A stretch of 64,000 nucleotides of DNA from Dendrolimus kikuchii (GCA_019925095.2 CM034398.1:11485001-11549000); one strand, 5' to 3'. Positions 40,530 to 52,822 are shown, counted from the stretch's first letter. Notes: generated by a model from the sequence alone, not told the origin. Made by a program: numbers and translations.

Positions 40530-40902
40530 CTAAGTGTAATGACACACCGGCGGAATATACCGTGCGGAAAGCTCGGCGCTGAAGCATCGGATTCGGCGCT
40601 AATCTGTACGCAGCGACATACAGCGGAAATTGCGCTTATGTGTCATAGGTTACCTATTTAAAAAATATTGCTAGCATATTTAACTCAACTTTCTGCCACT
40701 GAACGTTCCGCAGGTGTGTCGTTAGGCTTAGTATAGCAACACACCTACGCAACGTACGCGTGTAAAGTACGAAAGTACTCTCGCAATGTTTTGTTACCTA
40801 TGACAGACACATCAATGGAAATTCCGCCTGGTTCAGATTAGCGCCGATCCTTCCGTTGCCGAACTTTCCGCACAGTTTGTGGTTTGTGTCGCTAGGCTTA
40901 AA
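40530..40902. mobile_element. Long palindromic MITE, about 370 bp
   Basis: Left taagtgtaatgacacacc and right (reverse complement) taagcctagcgacacaaacc; further in, gtgcggaaagctcggc and gtgcggaaagttcggc, and ggcgctaatctg on both arms. An inner partial copy of the end (gtgtgtcgttaggcttagta at 40714-40733) suggests two elements head to head. GC-richer than its surroundings. Non-coding. Confidence 0.65.
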
Positions 40903-41392
40903 GGTAAAATCATTATGACTGAGCGTCTTTCCGTAATAAGAACCAAGAATACCAAATCATTACAATACTCAAATGACAAGGACACAATGCATTCACTATT
41001 AAATTGTAAAGGGAAGTAGAACTTGTTTCAAAACATAATTAGTACTCATAATTAACACATATGTACATAGATAAGACAGATTACTTAATTACCAGCGACA
41101 GTTATACTAAACACTTTATTGTACATTAACTCTTCACGGTGCAATATATAATATTTTATAATAACTATGTGACAGGTGAATACATCTTTTTTGTGAGCAA
41201 CCAATTTGGGATATGTAAATGATGTAAATTAGCTAACAATTTTTAATATTCATTGTTTTTATTATATTATAATAACGTCATCAAAGGTTAACTATCGTAA
41301 TTTGTACTCTATATCATCAGTGGCATAACTGTTACATACACACATGCAAGAAGAAGAGATACTAGGCACGATAATCGTGTAGTAAAAAATGT

Positions 41393-41458
41393 ACATACAT
41401 ACATACATACATAACTTCACGCCAGTTCCCTTGCGGGGTAGGCACGAACAAATGTGCC
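41393..41458 (-). mobile_element. 66-bp RTE-like 3' end with 12-bp target duplication
   Basis: agtaaaaaatgt occurs at 41381-41392 and 41459-41470. The insert on the minus strand carries gttcgtgcctaccccgcaag, the stop region ggaactggcgtgaag and (TATG)5. Same family as 11579 and 28146. 41471-42094 next to it holds no supportable feature. Confidence 0.85.
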
Positions 41459-42094
41459 AGTAAAAAATGTGCCTATGGAAATTTCCCAAATCCTACCAAT
41501 ATAAAACTAGAAGGCACAGGTTCATTCTTCTATCACTTTTTGACAGTTTTTATTTAAAACATATTTCTTTAAACCGAAATGACACAAGTTCACTACTGTC
41601 TTATGTGGGGGTTGATTTATAAGTTATGTGGTGCGTCGATGATTGTTATCCCGTTGGATAGATAGGGTAACACACCACTGGGCAAGAGCCCATGGCTCCA
41701 TCGCCGCAGGAGCTAGGCTCAACAGCTGGAGGAGAGTATCAAATAAGACGACGAGTGTTACACTCTAGATGTAATTATTGCTTAATTAATTTAACATTAA
41801 ACTTAAGACTATATATACAGAAATCTTAACTGCTACGTGAAAATATGTAAAACCCTAAACATGCCCATGGATGCATTTCCTCAGGTTTTCTGATTTCTGT
41901 ATTGACAGATTTTGGCACATACATGGACTACTCAGTTTAAACCTTGCTTTTATGAAACAATAAATTATTCCATGTACCTGACGTAAGATCTACATTTTTT
42001 ATAGAAAAAAACATCAAAAAAATAAACGACCTTAAAATCATTACAATATTTTTAAATGTTTATTTAAACAATGAAAATATTATTATTATACTGG

Positions 42095-42281
42095 GGCTGC
42101 ACCAGCGCTAATTTTAAAGATTAGACCGTTGCCGAATGAGTCATATTTAAAACATTAAAAATACCTAATGCCGCTATCGAATATGCACATACGTTATCTG
42201 TCATTATTGTTAATATTTAATAACAATATCGCATCACAAATAATAATATGAAACCTATCGCTAATTCTGCGTGAAACGGTC
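42095..42281. mobile_element. Half of a palindromic DNA element
   Basis: ttttaaagattagaccgttg, catacgttatctgtcattat and ctgcgtgaaacggtc match the right half of 55273-55779. The left arm is absent. Confidence 0.55.
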
Positions 42282-42297
42282 AATAACTATAATATTA

Positions 42298-42506
42298 CTA
42301 GCTGTCCCGGCAGACGTTGTTCTGCCCTGAAGAAATAAAACTTAGAACCCGATTGCAGCGCCACCTACCGGGTCCAAATGTAACCTATCCTATCTTTCAA
42401 GTTGGATCAAACTGCACACGGTGTGAAAATTTGATTAAAATCGGTCAAGTAGTTTAGGAGTCCATTGAGGACAAACATTGTGACACGAGATTTATATATA
42501 TTAAGA
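42298..42506 (-). mobile_element. Hel-E Helitron, complete short copy (209 bp)
   Basis: 5' end A|TCTTAATATATATAAATC at 42506; 3' end ggcagaacaacgtctgcc (6-bp stem) then gggacagCTAG|T at 42298. Contains cgattgcagcgccacctacc and gattaaaatcggtcaagtag. Non-coding. 42507-44003 next to it shows only AT-rich DNA. Confidence 0.88.
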
Positions 42507-44003
42507 TTGATTAATCTGAATGAAGCAGTAGCGTAATTGACAATACTGTATGAAATGTGTTTTGCTCCATTTCTATCCAAATTACATCACAGAAATAAAC
42601 CGTCTAATTATGAATTTAAAGTAAATAAATCAAAAATTAAAAAGAAACTTATTAAGACTTAAATAAAACATTTTATTAATTTAGTCTAATACGCTACTCT
42701 TCTTTCATAACAATATTTCGTCAGCAAATCGATATTCACGTTAACGAAAAGCATCCTGCACTACAATTATAGTAATGCGCTTTTCACTCCAACCCATCCT
42801 CAGACAAGACAAACAAGATGTGGTTATAGTGGAAAGCTTGATATTGGTATAGGTAATATTAATTCACTTGATACCTACTTTATTATACGGTACGAAACCA
42901 GTATAATTCCTCATTATCATCTTGAAGACCGTAACATTTAATAAGGTCGAGGAAATATAAAATTAGTCATGACGATTATATTCATTTAATATTTAAACTT
43001 GCTATAATTCAATTATTATTAATCACACATTTTTCTTGTACCTACTACGACAATGTAAACTACAGTTATACATAGGTTAAAAAAGATTTATAAAGAACAA
43101 AGAGCGCATTATTCTAAGCATGTAAAATATTCACTTATTAAACAAATAAAAAGAATTTAATTCACTTATTGTAATTTAATTACAATATATTTGGTCACGT
43201 AAAACTCCATGCTATACGTACTTCTAAGTGCTTATGACATTGTATGAAATATTGGATGTACTATACTATAATATCATTATAGTTATCCTGTATTTGCTAA
43301 ATTGACATTAATTTATTTAATATTTCAGGACACAAAGTTTTATAATTTGTTTTCTGAGTTTCAAAACCGCAATGAAGGAATAAAGAAACTTACTTTAAAA
43401 TAATTTAAAAGTATATTTCTTTACTCCTTCAGTGCGGTCTTGAAAATCAGGCGTTTATCGTTACACGCTTGAAAACAGATATCAAAACTGTGAAAAATCC
43501 TGTAAAATAGGTTATCATGGGATATTATATTCGATATTTACACAAACACAGCCTTTTAAAAAGGTATCGCTCAATAGTTTACACATAATAATAGATTAAA
43601 ACTGTTACAGCAATTTCTATTTTAGCTTATCAAATTTTTTACCAGTCTTAGTATCTTATAAATATTTATTGTTTACATTTGGGCGAATTAAGTATAATTA
43701 TGCAACATTAGTACCGCAAAAACTTAGTGATCTCATTTCCTTTGTAAAAAATGGTTAGTTAACATATGAAATGTAAACCAAGCTCAACGTGGATTATTCG
43801 TTTTAACTGACCTTGCCTGTATCTCAATTTGCTAGTTAATCTTATAGCTTTCCAAATGTATAAATGAAAGGAAAACTTGTTTAACACTCATCTAAACCTG
43901 TGCAAGTGAAAACGGGAGAACTTGCTTATACTATCTTACGCAACTCAGATATATAGAAATCTACTCTATGTCAGTAATCAATCACATACTTAATTGTTAT
44001 ACT

Positions 44004-44093
44004 TTTTTTTATTGCATGAGTTCAGCATCAGCAGACAGGCAGACGGTCCACCTAATGGAAAGTGATCTACAAATGCGCTGCTGCTCTCTTAAA
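44004..44093 (-). mobile_element. SL-1 SINE-like element, deleted copy
   Basis: ttttttttattgcatgagtt at the left, gcagacaggcagacggtcca, then a jump to ctacaaatgcgctgctgctc. About 55 bp of the consensus are missing and the head is absent. Confidence 0.7.
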
Positions 44094-44511
44094 GGATAAA
44101 CTCATACAAAAAAAAATCTCTTATTTTAGTTAAAATTCGAAATCAATCACATACTTTCAAGTCATAAAAACCTTGTTTACGTCTGTATATATTCGATTCC
44201 CAGCGCCATAAAAATATAACCCAGACTATTCCACAGAAAATTATGTTTAACTGTTTGACAATAAAGTTTAAAATTACTTAGATCAAAATTATTTGATTTT
44301 CTATCTTGTCTAAGTAGATTGTTTAGAGATGTAAAATCTTTTTATTGGTTTTAATATTTATGACAAGCGTAGTCATTATATCCTCTTTATTTCTATTTGT
44401 TAATCTCAGCATCTGTCTTTGCCAGCACTGCTATTTTCTTTTCTCACGTTTCTATGTATACATACAAATAACTAAAATTAAATATTTGTTTGTAACGTCA
44501 GACTAACAACT

Positions 44512-44712
44512 TTTTACTAAATGCACATGAAAGTATATATGATGTACCTATATCAAAAAATCAATTTTAAAAAGTTGTCTGGATGTTCTGCTTTGAAACG
44601 GTTTTGACTGGACTTTCACTGGCAGATAGCTGATGTTATAAGTAGCTTAGGCTACCTTCTTTTAGGATTCCAAGAAAAAAATCCACGCAGACGAAGTCGC
44701 GGGCACGGCTAG
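44512..44712 (+). mobile_element. Hel-C Helitron-like element
   Basis: Shares ttttactaaatgcacatgaa and gactttcactggcagatagc with 54826-55107. 3' end cgcagacgaagtcgcgggcacggCTAG|T (44712) has the Helitron hairpin and CTAG. The 5' tip is not defined. Confidence 0.65.
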
Positions 44713-44950
44713 TATTTTATATACGTAACATTTATTAAAATGTTGACAGTACTGTTTCTTGTATTCGTGCAAGCAAAAGTCGATTTTAAGGTGACAAACA
44801 TGTTTATTCCGCGAGTGTCCATGCTTGTTAAATCACTATCGTAGACCTTATAATCACAGTGATCTAAAAAGTGCAGCTATCATTATTATCTAAAATTAGC
44901 GAAAAGATACAACAAAAAGTAAATATAATTATTGTTATGCATCAACATTT

Positions 44951-45886
44951 AGAGTTTACCCCGCGGCTGCGCCGGGATTAATAGGGATATATACTGGATT
45001 TCAGCCAAATCAAATCAGTCCAGTAGTTTTTCCGTGAAAAACCGACGCTTCATGGAAAAACTACTTCGTCTGTCTGTTGACAGACAAAGTTGCTTTCGCA
45101 TTACTACTGTTAATTAATAGTGACTATGTAAGCTGAAACTGATTTATAACATCGCTAGAGTGCGTGCCTCATGTTTAAATATGCGTTAATAGAGGATACA
45201 TTGTATTAATTTTTTATATTAATGCTATTTGCCCCCGGAAGATTTACTTCATTTTATATCGCAAACTACCCCATCTTCCGGTATGAAAAGATCCATTTTC
45301 GATATTAAAACTACATGGGTGCTTAAAAAATTAGAGCAAAACCAAACCAGTACTACTAGTAGTTTTTCAGTATAAGCTTAACAAATAGCCAGATCGAGTC
45401 ACTGTTGCATTTTTTATAGATGATGATTTTCTATATTTATAAAGTTGAGAAATGATTTCTTTTTTAATTTATTTATTTAACAAGACAACAAAATGATAAG
45501 TTTTTGAGATAAAAAGTAAGTAGCCTGTCTGTCAAGTCGCATCTATGTATCTATAAACTACATGAATAGCAAAAATTACAAATATCACAAGAACAAAACC
45601 TATCCTAGTTTCTGGGATAACCTTTACATAAGTCTATTCCAAAATCTATCGTTTTTTCCGGGATGAAAAGTATCTTATAGCCATCCTAGATATTGAACTT
45701 AGATATATCAAATATCAGCTACATCGGTCCAATAGTTTTCCGTGAAAGGTATTTACAATACGATAGGAAAATATACTTTTATCCCGGAAACTACTTTTTA
45801 TATGTATACACTGCGTTTCAGCCAAATCGGTTCACTATTTTTTCTGTGAAAACAGAGTTACTTTTGCATTTATAATTTTAATATGG
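44951..45886 (-). mobile_element. Hel-A Helitron, rearranged copy
   Basis: 3' hairpin ccccgcggctgcgcc with aactCTAA at 44951; right end ccatattaaaattataaatg at about 45886. Blocks are out of order: a 5'-tip piece (attaatagggatata) abuts the hairpin at 44976, then internal blocks follow. No minisatellite has expanded at the usual site (45560-45595). Confidence 0.7.
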
Positions 45887-46205
45887 ATGGACGAAGCACC
45901 TTACCTTTCTGTAGTGCCAAACAATCCGGCTTAATTGTTATCCAAGCGAATGCGCGGGTGAAACGCAACGCTGATCGAATTACCAAAATAACAAAGATGT
46001 GAAAATAGATTTACGTAAAATTCTCTTCAAATTAAAATCTCGCATAATGAAAAATACAATGTATATTACTGAAAGTAAAAGAAAGGTTATTAGATTTTTA
46101 TGCTAACATTACCCGTAGAAACGAAATAATTATGATAAGTATATTTAGAATTGATTGTTGTTAGCCTCTATTATACCAGTGTCAATTTCCGTAGTGTACC
46201 TACAT

Positions 46206-46996
46206 AAATCAATCAAATGATAGCGCTAAAGAACCATTGGAATTTGATTACAGCCGAATTGATGCCCACCATCGGGCGAACAAAACTAATTGAGAACGGG
46301 CGACGGGTAATATAAAGCCCGAGGGGAAGGATCCCGGCGGGCCGGGATCGGCGGTTCGCGGCGGCCTACGCTATCTTACTGCCGTTTCGTAACGTGTTAT
46401 GGCTGGGAGAGAAGAAACGGCGAAAGAAACTTCCCAGCAACACGCCTAGTCTATCCTGTGGGGGGGCTATGTCTCCTAACGTCCCTCGCAGGGACGTGGA
46501 GAGATCTTGATTGGCGGCGCCTGAGGCGCCGCCGTCTGTGTCTGTCTGTCCGTGCCTGCCAGCCTGCCGTCCTAACCGCGGGCGGGCTGATAGCCGTTTT
46601 GTGATAACGTCGACCCTGTCCGTGAACGTTACGCGGTCGTCGTGGAGCCTTTCGCCGAGAAAGCGGATTTCGAGATGCGGCGCAGATCGAAATACTTACG
46701 CGAGAGCGACTGGAGGGAAGCTCCAGATCGCGGTGGAGGTCGACGTTACGCATTAGAGGGGAGCACCGACTGCGCATGGCACAATTTGCAGTTTATCTAA
46801 TAGAGGCTTGGCATGGCCGAATACTACAGTATGTCATGATCGGGCGGACTACAGAGTAAGCTTGCGTCTGAGGGACATTTTGCTTCGTTTGTCTATCATG
46901 GGTGCTAAACGACCCATCACAAATCGCGCTCTATTTGAAAAATCAATCAAATGACAGCGCTAAAGAACCATTGGAATTTGATTACAGCCGAATTGA
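46206..46996. repeat. GC-rich island bounded by 57-bp direct repeats
   Basis: 46206-46262 and 46940-46996 are the same 57 bases except one (atgaTagcgc / atgaCagcgc). The 677-bp centre is strikingly GC-rich and has hairpins gatcccggc-gg-gccgggatc, cgtccct-cgc-agggacg and ggcggcgcc-tga-ggcgccgcc, plus a TATA-like taatataaag at 46308. An 81-codon frame (46511-46756) has no recognised motif. It may be the 5' region of a retroelement or a duplication-flanked insertion; identity unknown. Confidence 0.75.
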
Positions 46997-47250
46997 ACAA
47001 ACAAATTTACTTATTGTACCTGTTACTGAAAAATAGAGAGAAAGAAGATCAGAGGCCCTGAAATTATTAACTTGGGAGAAATAGACATGTGTCTAGATTT
47101 ACTGGTAGTTGTAAGATATAGCATAAAGTTCCACTTTATGTTGATGCTTCATACTCATCATGTGAATCTGTAAAAATGACCTCTTTAGGCCCTCAGACCT
47201 TTAGACAGCTGGCGTTAGGGCTAAACGAATAGAATGAAAGTATATAGGAA

Positions 47251-47949
47251 CTAGCGGTCCCGGCAGACGTTGTCCTGCCCTAAAGAAATAAAAATCTAGA
47301 AGCTGATTCCAGCGCCAAGTATTTTGTTTATATTGACATTTTTAGATTCGTAACATCCGAACGTCCGATTTCAATAATTAAAAAAATAATCTACAGGTAT
47401 TGAAACAGTCTTGAATACAAAATTATTTATTTGGACAAGGATTAATACAACGGTATGGATAACATGGTCTGATTTTGGTCAGCATTTTCTTCACCTTCTA
47501 ATATGTAAAAAAGTAGTTATAGTGACGTAACTATAATAGATATATATTAGAATAATACTAGTTCGTAAGTTTTCTGTAATGGTGTACATTAAAGTTTTAT
47601 CTATCTATAGTTGGACATACGCTGTCGCGAAGTTTTTTGTGTATTTTGATAGATATTCTTTAATATTATAGAACATTTGTTATTCTACCATCAATAGTTT
47701 CCGCAGCGCACGCGATGAAAGACATATCAGGGCGAATTTTTTTACACCTTGGGTTACCTTGGGATTAAACTTTCAGTAAGGATCCTTAATTTTTTTCTAT
47801 TAATAAATATAGCATATATTACTCAAGGATACTGTAGGTAGTATTCGAATGATGAAAGAATATTTAAAATCGGTCTTGTAGTTTTTTAGTTTATTCGTTA
47901 CAAACATACAAAATAACAAATCTTTCCTCTTTATAATATTAATTATAGA
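47251..47949 (-). mobile_element. Hel-E Helitron with Hel-B-like interior (699 bp)
   Basis: 5' end A|TCTATAATTAATATTATAAA at 47949; 3' end caggacaacgtctgccgggaccgCTAG|T at 47251. The 3' block is Hel-E, but gtttccgcagcgcacgc and tttttttacaccttggg follow the Hel-B interior. 46997-47250 and 47950-48535 beside it show nothing. Confidence 0.82.
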
Positions 47950-48534
47950 TTGTACATAGCGTAACGATATGTCAATCCCATACATTTTCTATTCTATTCC
48001 TTTAGCGCTAATGCTACTTGTCTACAAGGCCAGGTGCACATATAATAGCAAGTAGATATAAATAACTTATATTCTAAAAAAGTTGCCCGGCGGAAATTAG
48101 TTTGAACAAAACCTTTTCCACTAGATACTTAATGGCATTAGCCATTTCATTTGTAATAGCTGAAAACCACAAGCTTGGTAAATGCAAGTACAGTGGGGGA
48201 CCGAATAGGGAAATGCCCAGAAAAATGAAAGATAACCACCTTTTGAGCAGTCATGTAATGATTTTTTTTTATTACTGGAGTCATACAGGTAACTTCTCAC
48301 CTGATGGATAGTCATTATCTTTACTGAGTGAACCTTAGTGTCAACTAAAACCAGTTTGAAAATATAATTAAACTTTTACTTACCCACATCTAGGCGCATA
48401 TTTTCCTAATCTACAAGCTTCGCCTGCCTACATCGCAGTAAATTCAATAAATAAATTTTAATAAACAACATTAAAATTAAATAATTAAAATTAATAAGTT
48501 GGCGGTAGGCTAAATAAAACTTTAACAATACTCG

Positions 48535-48660
48535 TTGACACTTGACATCTTTGTCTTCCGTGATCACGGCCACTGAAAAGTGGCCGAAACGTCGGAAAAA
48601 TAAAATAAAATTACCGCGCTTAAAACCGTTAAAACGTAGTTTTATTATTTATTATAAATA
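48535..48660 (+). mobile_element. Penelope-type repeat remnant with hammerhead-like fold
   Basis: gtcttccgtgatcacggcca then ctgaaaagtggccgaaacgt: a hairpin ggccact-gaaa-agtggcc directly followed by GAAAC-GTC, with ttcc/ggaa able to close stem I. The CUGANGA box is degenerate (gtgatca). Hammerhead motifs with tiny stem III occur in Penelope-like element repeats. A truncated copy of the left part lies at 50521-50562. Confidence 0.4.
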
Positions 48661-48892
48661 ATTTTTTATCAAACTGAGTTTTGTAGAGGATATTTTTGAA
48701 GGTTGTTACTTTGAAATATAAATAGTTCTTTATCTATGTAACTAGGCCGAAACGTTTTCAAGCAAGAAATGAATTATCAATTATATATTGTACAGTGCAC
48801 ATTTAATTTTTTATTTTATTTTTATAACTGTTGTTTCTTAACAATGTCTCGCTACAGTCAGTACCTATACATTTACTTGTTTCGTGAAAAAC

Positions 48893-49086
48893 TATACTCT
48901 GATTTTTAATTACCTGGACTAAAATGACAGCTGCGTCCGACCTTCTTTTATTCATAAGTGTGTGAGTTGAATCCTACAGAAATTTCATAAGATTCAACTC
49001 ACAGTGGTGAGTTACAAGCTTGCAAAATAAAAAAAAGGTCGATTGCAGCTGTCATTTTAGTCCAGGTAATTAAAAATCAGAGTATA
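48893..49086. mobile_element. MITE with near-perfect 42-bp terminal inverted repeats
   Basis: Both ends start TATACTCTGATTTTTAATTA and continue cctggactaaaatgacagct without mismatch. The 194-bp element is bounded by TA, as in Tc1/mariner-type insertions. The inner part holds a second small hairpin (gagttgaatc / gattcaactc). Arms this intact imply recent insertion. 49087-50059 next to it holds nothing supportable. Confidence 0.85.
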
Positions 49087-50059
49087 CATATATTTATATC
49101 TAAATGTAAAACATAACTTTTCAGTGTTTATTTATTCCATTTCAGGGCCTATTTTACCGAAAACAACAAATGTTTTTATGAAATTTGGTACATAAATGTG
49201 CAACGAAGAATAATTATTCTTGATTCCAATAAATGCAAACGTTCTCACGAGAAATAAGACCGAAGTGTAATAATCTCGATAAATAAAACCCAACGTAATT
49301 AGGTATCCTACAGTAGATTAAAAAGTTACAGATAATTGTATAATGTCAATAATTTCAAAACCGGTTTCTCTTAAAGCAACAAATTAGTCGTGTACTCGTA
49401 TATGGCTTATATGACTTATGTTAATTAGGAATGTACGATCACATTTGGCAACGACATGATAATAAGGGGTGGTCTTTCATTATCGCGTCTGGCATCAAGC
49501 TCGTTTATTCTCTGTATACACTCCGACACCCCCACCTGATTCACATTTCTGTGAACCAATGTCACAATTTCTCATGAGCGTTTTGAATAAGGTGTACCAC
49601 AGAATCAGAGCACAGCAAGAGGTGTAAATATGTATAGTTTGAAGTTTTGTAATCACGATTTGTCTCTAAATTAAACTCATTTATTTATACACTAATAATA
49701 CCTCCTACCCTTGTTATGCATTTACGACAATTTTACGTTTAAAGCAATGCCCGACTTTTATAGTCTTATCGTATTTTCTACGTTTTCCACGTGTGTATTT
49801 AATGACACTAGGCAAAATAAATAGTTATAAGTCATGAGATAGACAGTGTACATATATAGTACATAATTGATCGCCGTTTTTTAAATTAGAGCATTATGTC
49901 ATTGTGGACACTAAATAACAATTTGTTAACTTAAACACGCGTTGTAATTATTTATGTTGATAATATTTTACTATGTCAACTGTTTTATAATTGGCATTAT
50001 TATATTGCTTAAAGACATTTTTGTAAAAAAACTAAGACAATTCACACGACTTTACTCAC

Positions 50060-50100
50060 ATATCCGAGCCAGATGTTATATATACATCTGGCTCGGATAT
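50060..50100. repeat. Perfect 17-bp hairpin
   Basis: atatccgagccagatgt pairs exactly with acatctggctcggatat around tatatat. No gene nearby whose transcription it would end; it may be the core of a MITE or a footprint. Confidence 0.9.
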
Positions 50101-51036
50101 ACTTGTGCGCATTTCTGTTATCATTAGTACCTGCATTTATATGCATGTACTAGTATTATTACTATGAAGGAAACTAAGAATGACAATAGCCCAATACAAA
50201 ACTTAATCCTGAGAAACTTTTTAATTTTACATGACTGAATGGCAGTAGATGAAGCCACAAATCATTATTGTTTTAAGAACAATAACTAAAGCGGAAATTC
50301 GGAGAAAATTGTTATTCCCAAATCCAAGTTCAATTTTTTCTTTTGCTTTTTGACGCTTTTTACAGTCAAAAGCTAAATTGGAACTTATTTAAGACTTTCA
50401 TTTTTAACTTATTTTGTGTGAATTTTTTTTATTAAAATCATGGCATGTGGAGTCATCCGGAAGGTACAAACGCATTCTCAGCAGCCTTTACGTGTATGAC
50501 ATAGCAGATAAACTGCAAGAAATTGACACTTGACATCCTTGTCTTCCGTGATCACGGAATTTAAAATCATTAGAATGTATTTTTAATTAACTGCAAGAAA
50601 GTTACCTACACTGCAACGTTACCATTTTACTCAAACGGGCTAGTCATGCAAGAACAAACCAAACATGACGCCTCCACCACATCCCGCGAGAAAGCATAGC
50701 TCAAAAAAATGTTGGCAATAAGGCTTACCAAAGACGGTGTATGTGAAATGGTGAAGAAAAATTAGAAGCGGCAGATCCGAATATAACCTGAATTTAAAGC
50801 ACGGGTTGATGGAGATACAATTTCAAAGACCGCGAGAAAGTTCAAAAATTTTTTTAGTGCCCATTCTTCTACTGAATGAAAATGAAATGAAATGAAAACA
50901 GAATACTTCTATAGAATCTGTATAAGAATTTATCCAATAGTAAAGCTAATTAATGCCATAGTAAGCGATGATATATTATGTACCTACTAAGGATAGAGTA
51001 TATTTATTAGAAGATTCACAGGGGAACAGAAGATAC

Positions 51037-51350
51037 ATCCGTGCAGGAACGGAGAAAGAATACAATTTCCTGCGGCCGGGCGGTCTGTCGTAAGAGGCGA
51101 CAAAACAACCCACATCCAGGTGGTAGGGCATTTACCCGACTGGATGGTTACCACCCCTGGTCTAAAGTATGTCGCCATAACAACCTTGAGTTGTGTTCAG
51201 GTATTAGTGACCAGGTTCCAGTCTCCCTTAAGAGAGCGCAGCAGCGCATTTGTTGCACCTTGGTGTTGCAAATGTCCATAGGCGATGGTAACCGCTTTCC
51301 ATCAAGTGGGCCGTCTGCCTGTCTGTTGAACTCTTGCAATAAAAAAAAAA
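51037..51350 (+). mobile_element. SL-1 SINE-like element, full-length
   Basis: atccgtgcaggaacggagaa to ctcttgcaataaaaaaaaaa. Close to the copy at 786. 51351-51970 after it shows nothing else. Confidence 0.8.
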
Positions 51351-51969
51351 CATAGGTTGTAAACATTAGGAAATATAGACTGCGGCAAAGAGCTTCTAGT
51401 GTACCTATTTTAAAGATTCCGTAATCGTGTCGCACCTGATCTACAAAGCATTATCGTGGCCCATTTATACCCTACCTACACTATGGAATGGAGAGTGGAA
51501 TCGAATGCAATAAATGACCAGTAGGTGTTGTATCTCATTATTAGATCTAACACTGCTGCTGTCATTTTCAAGGCAAAAGTAGTTACATGTCTAGTATGTA
51601 TACTAGGTAGTAGTTGCTCTCAATTATAGTTTGCAATAATCACAGCGCTCAGAGTCAGATAATTGATAATTACTTTTAAATAGCGGTGATTCAGCATTAC
51701 TCGCTTATTTAGTAATAGTTTTACGGTAAAGTCGATTTCTTTATTAAGAATTTGTGTTTTAACTTAATCTAAATGAATCTATAATTTTGGAACAAAAATT
51801 AAGCTATGTCCTTCCCCAGGCAACAAACTATCTCCTTGCCAAATTACTTTCACAGCATACACAGGACCCATGAAAATAACGATATTATGTTTACAATATA
51901 ATTTAGAAATATTTATATATATATATTTAGTATAATTTAGAAAGAGACTTCTCTACTCTCTGCTTTAAG

Positions 51970-52367
51970 ATTAAGAGGATTCTAGAACCCGATCTTAGCG
52001 CCACCTACCGGTTATAACTGTGAATCTAACCCATCCGGGAACCCCTCAAACACACAAATACAAAATCGCTCCAGGTGATTAGAAGGATTCTAGAACCCGA
52101 TTTCAGCGCCACCTACCGGTTCCAATTGTGAATCTAAACCATCCGGGGACCCACTCAAACACACAAATACAAAATCGCCAAAATCGCTCCAGGTGATTAG
52201 GAGGATTCTAGAACCCGATCTCAGCGCCACCTACCGGTTCCAATTGTGGCTGTAAACCAACCCGGGACCCACTCAAACACACACACAAAATTTTCATTAA
52301 AATCGGATGTATAGTTTACAATTCTATAAAGGACATACAGACAGACATTCATTTTTATATATCAAGA
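51970..52367 (-). mobile_element. Hel-E Helitron with threefold internal repeat
   Basis: 5' end A|TCTTGATATATAAAAATG at 52367. The block gattctagaacccgat ... cgctccaggtgatta of 110-120 bp occurs three times (about 51972, 52082, 52200), the last one running into the 5' part. The 3' hairpin and CTAG are missing. Confidence 0.75.
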
Positions 52368-52822
52368 TTACGCTCGTGTTGTAGGTATAACATACAAGGG
52401 AAAACTCCGAGGTAACCACATGGATCAAACCTGAAACTTTTGGACTCATAAGCCCAGTGTCCCAACTTTACGAAAAAATTTAATACCCCTCGGGATGAAA
52501 TAGGAAGCCAATTTCAAAAATTCATAAACCTGTGGGGCCATCTAGTCATGCTTGCTACGGGAGCTTTTTAGCGTTCATTTCTACTGGGCGATTATCATTC
52601 CTAGTATTCTATTCCTATGCAACCACTTGAAATTTTTTTGGAAATAAAAGCCAATTACGGCATTTTCCATTATTTTAGTGGATAATTGTCTAAATAATAA
52701 TAGCTCATAAACGCCCCAATGCTGGACTCGAGCCTCCCATTTATAGGGAAATAGACAATACTCGTCACGCTTGCTCAAAAGGATTGGCGGGTTCGGCACA
52801 TCGATTATCCCGGTAAAGGCGA

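Noticed and set aside
46300..46320. TATA box as a host gene promoter
   Set aside because: No gene follows; the box is within an unidentified repeat-bounded island.
46451..46777. 108-aa minus and 81-aa plus frames in the GC island
   Set aside because: High GC content reduces stops in all frames; no motif, and both strands are open.
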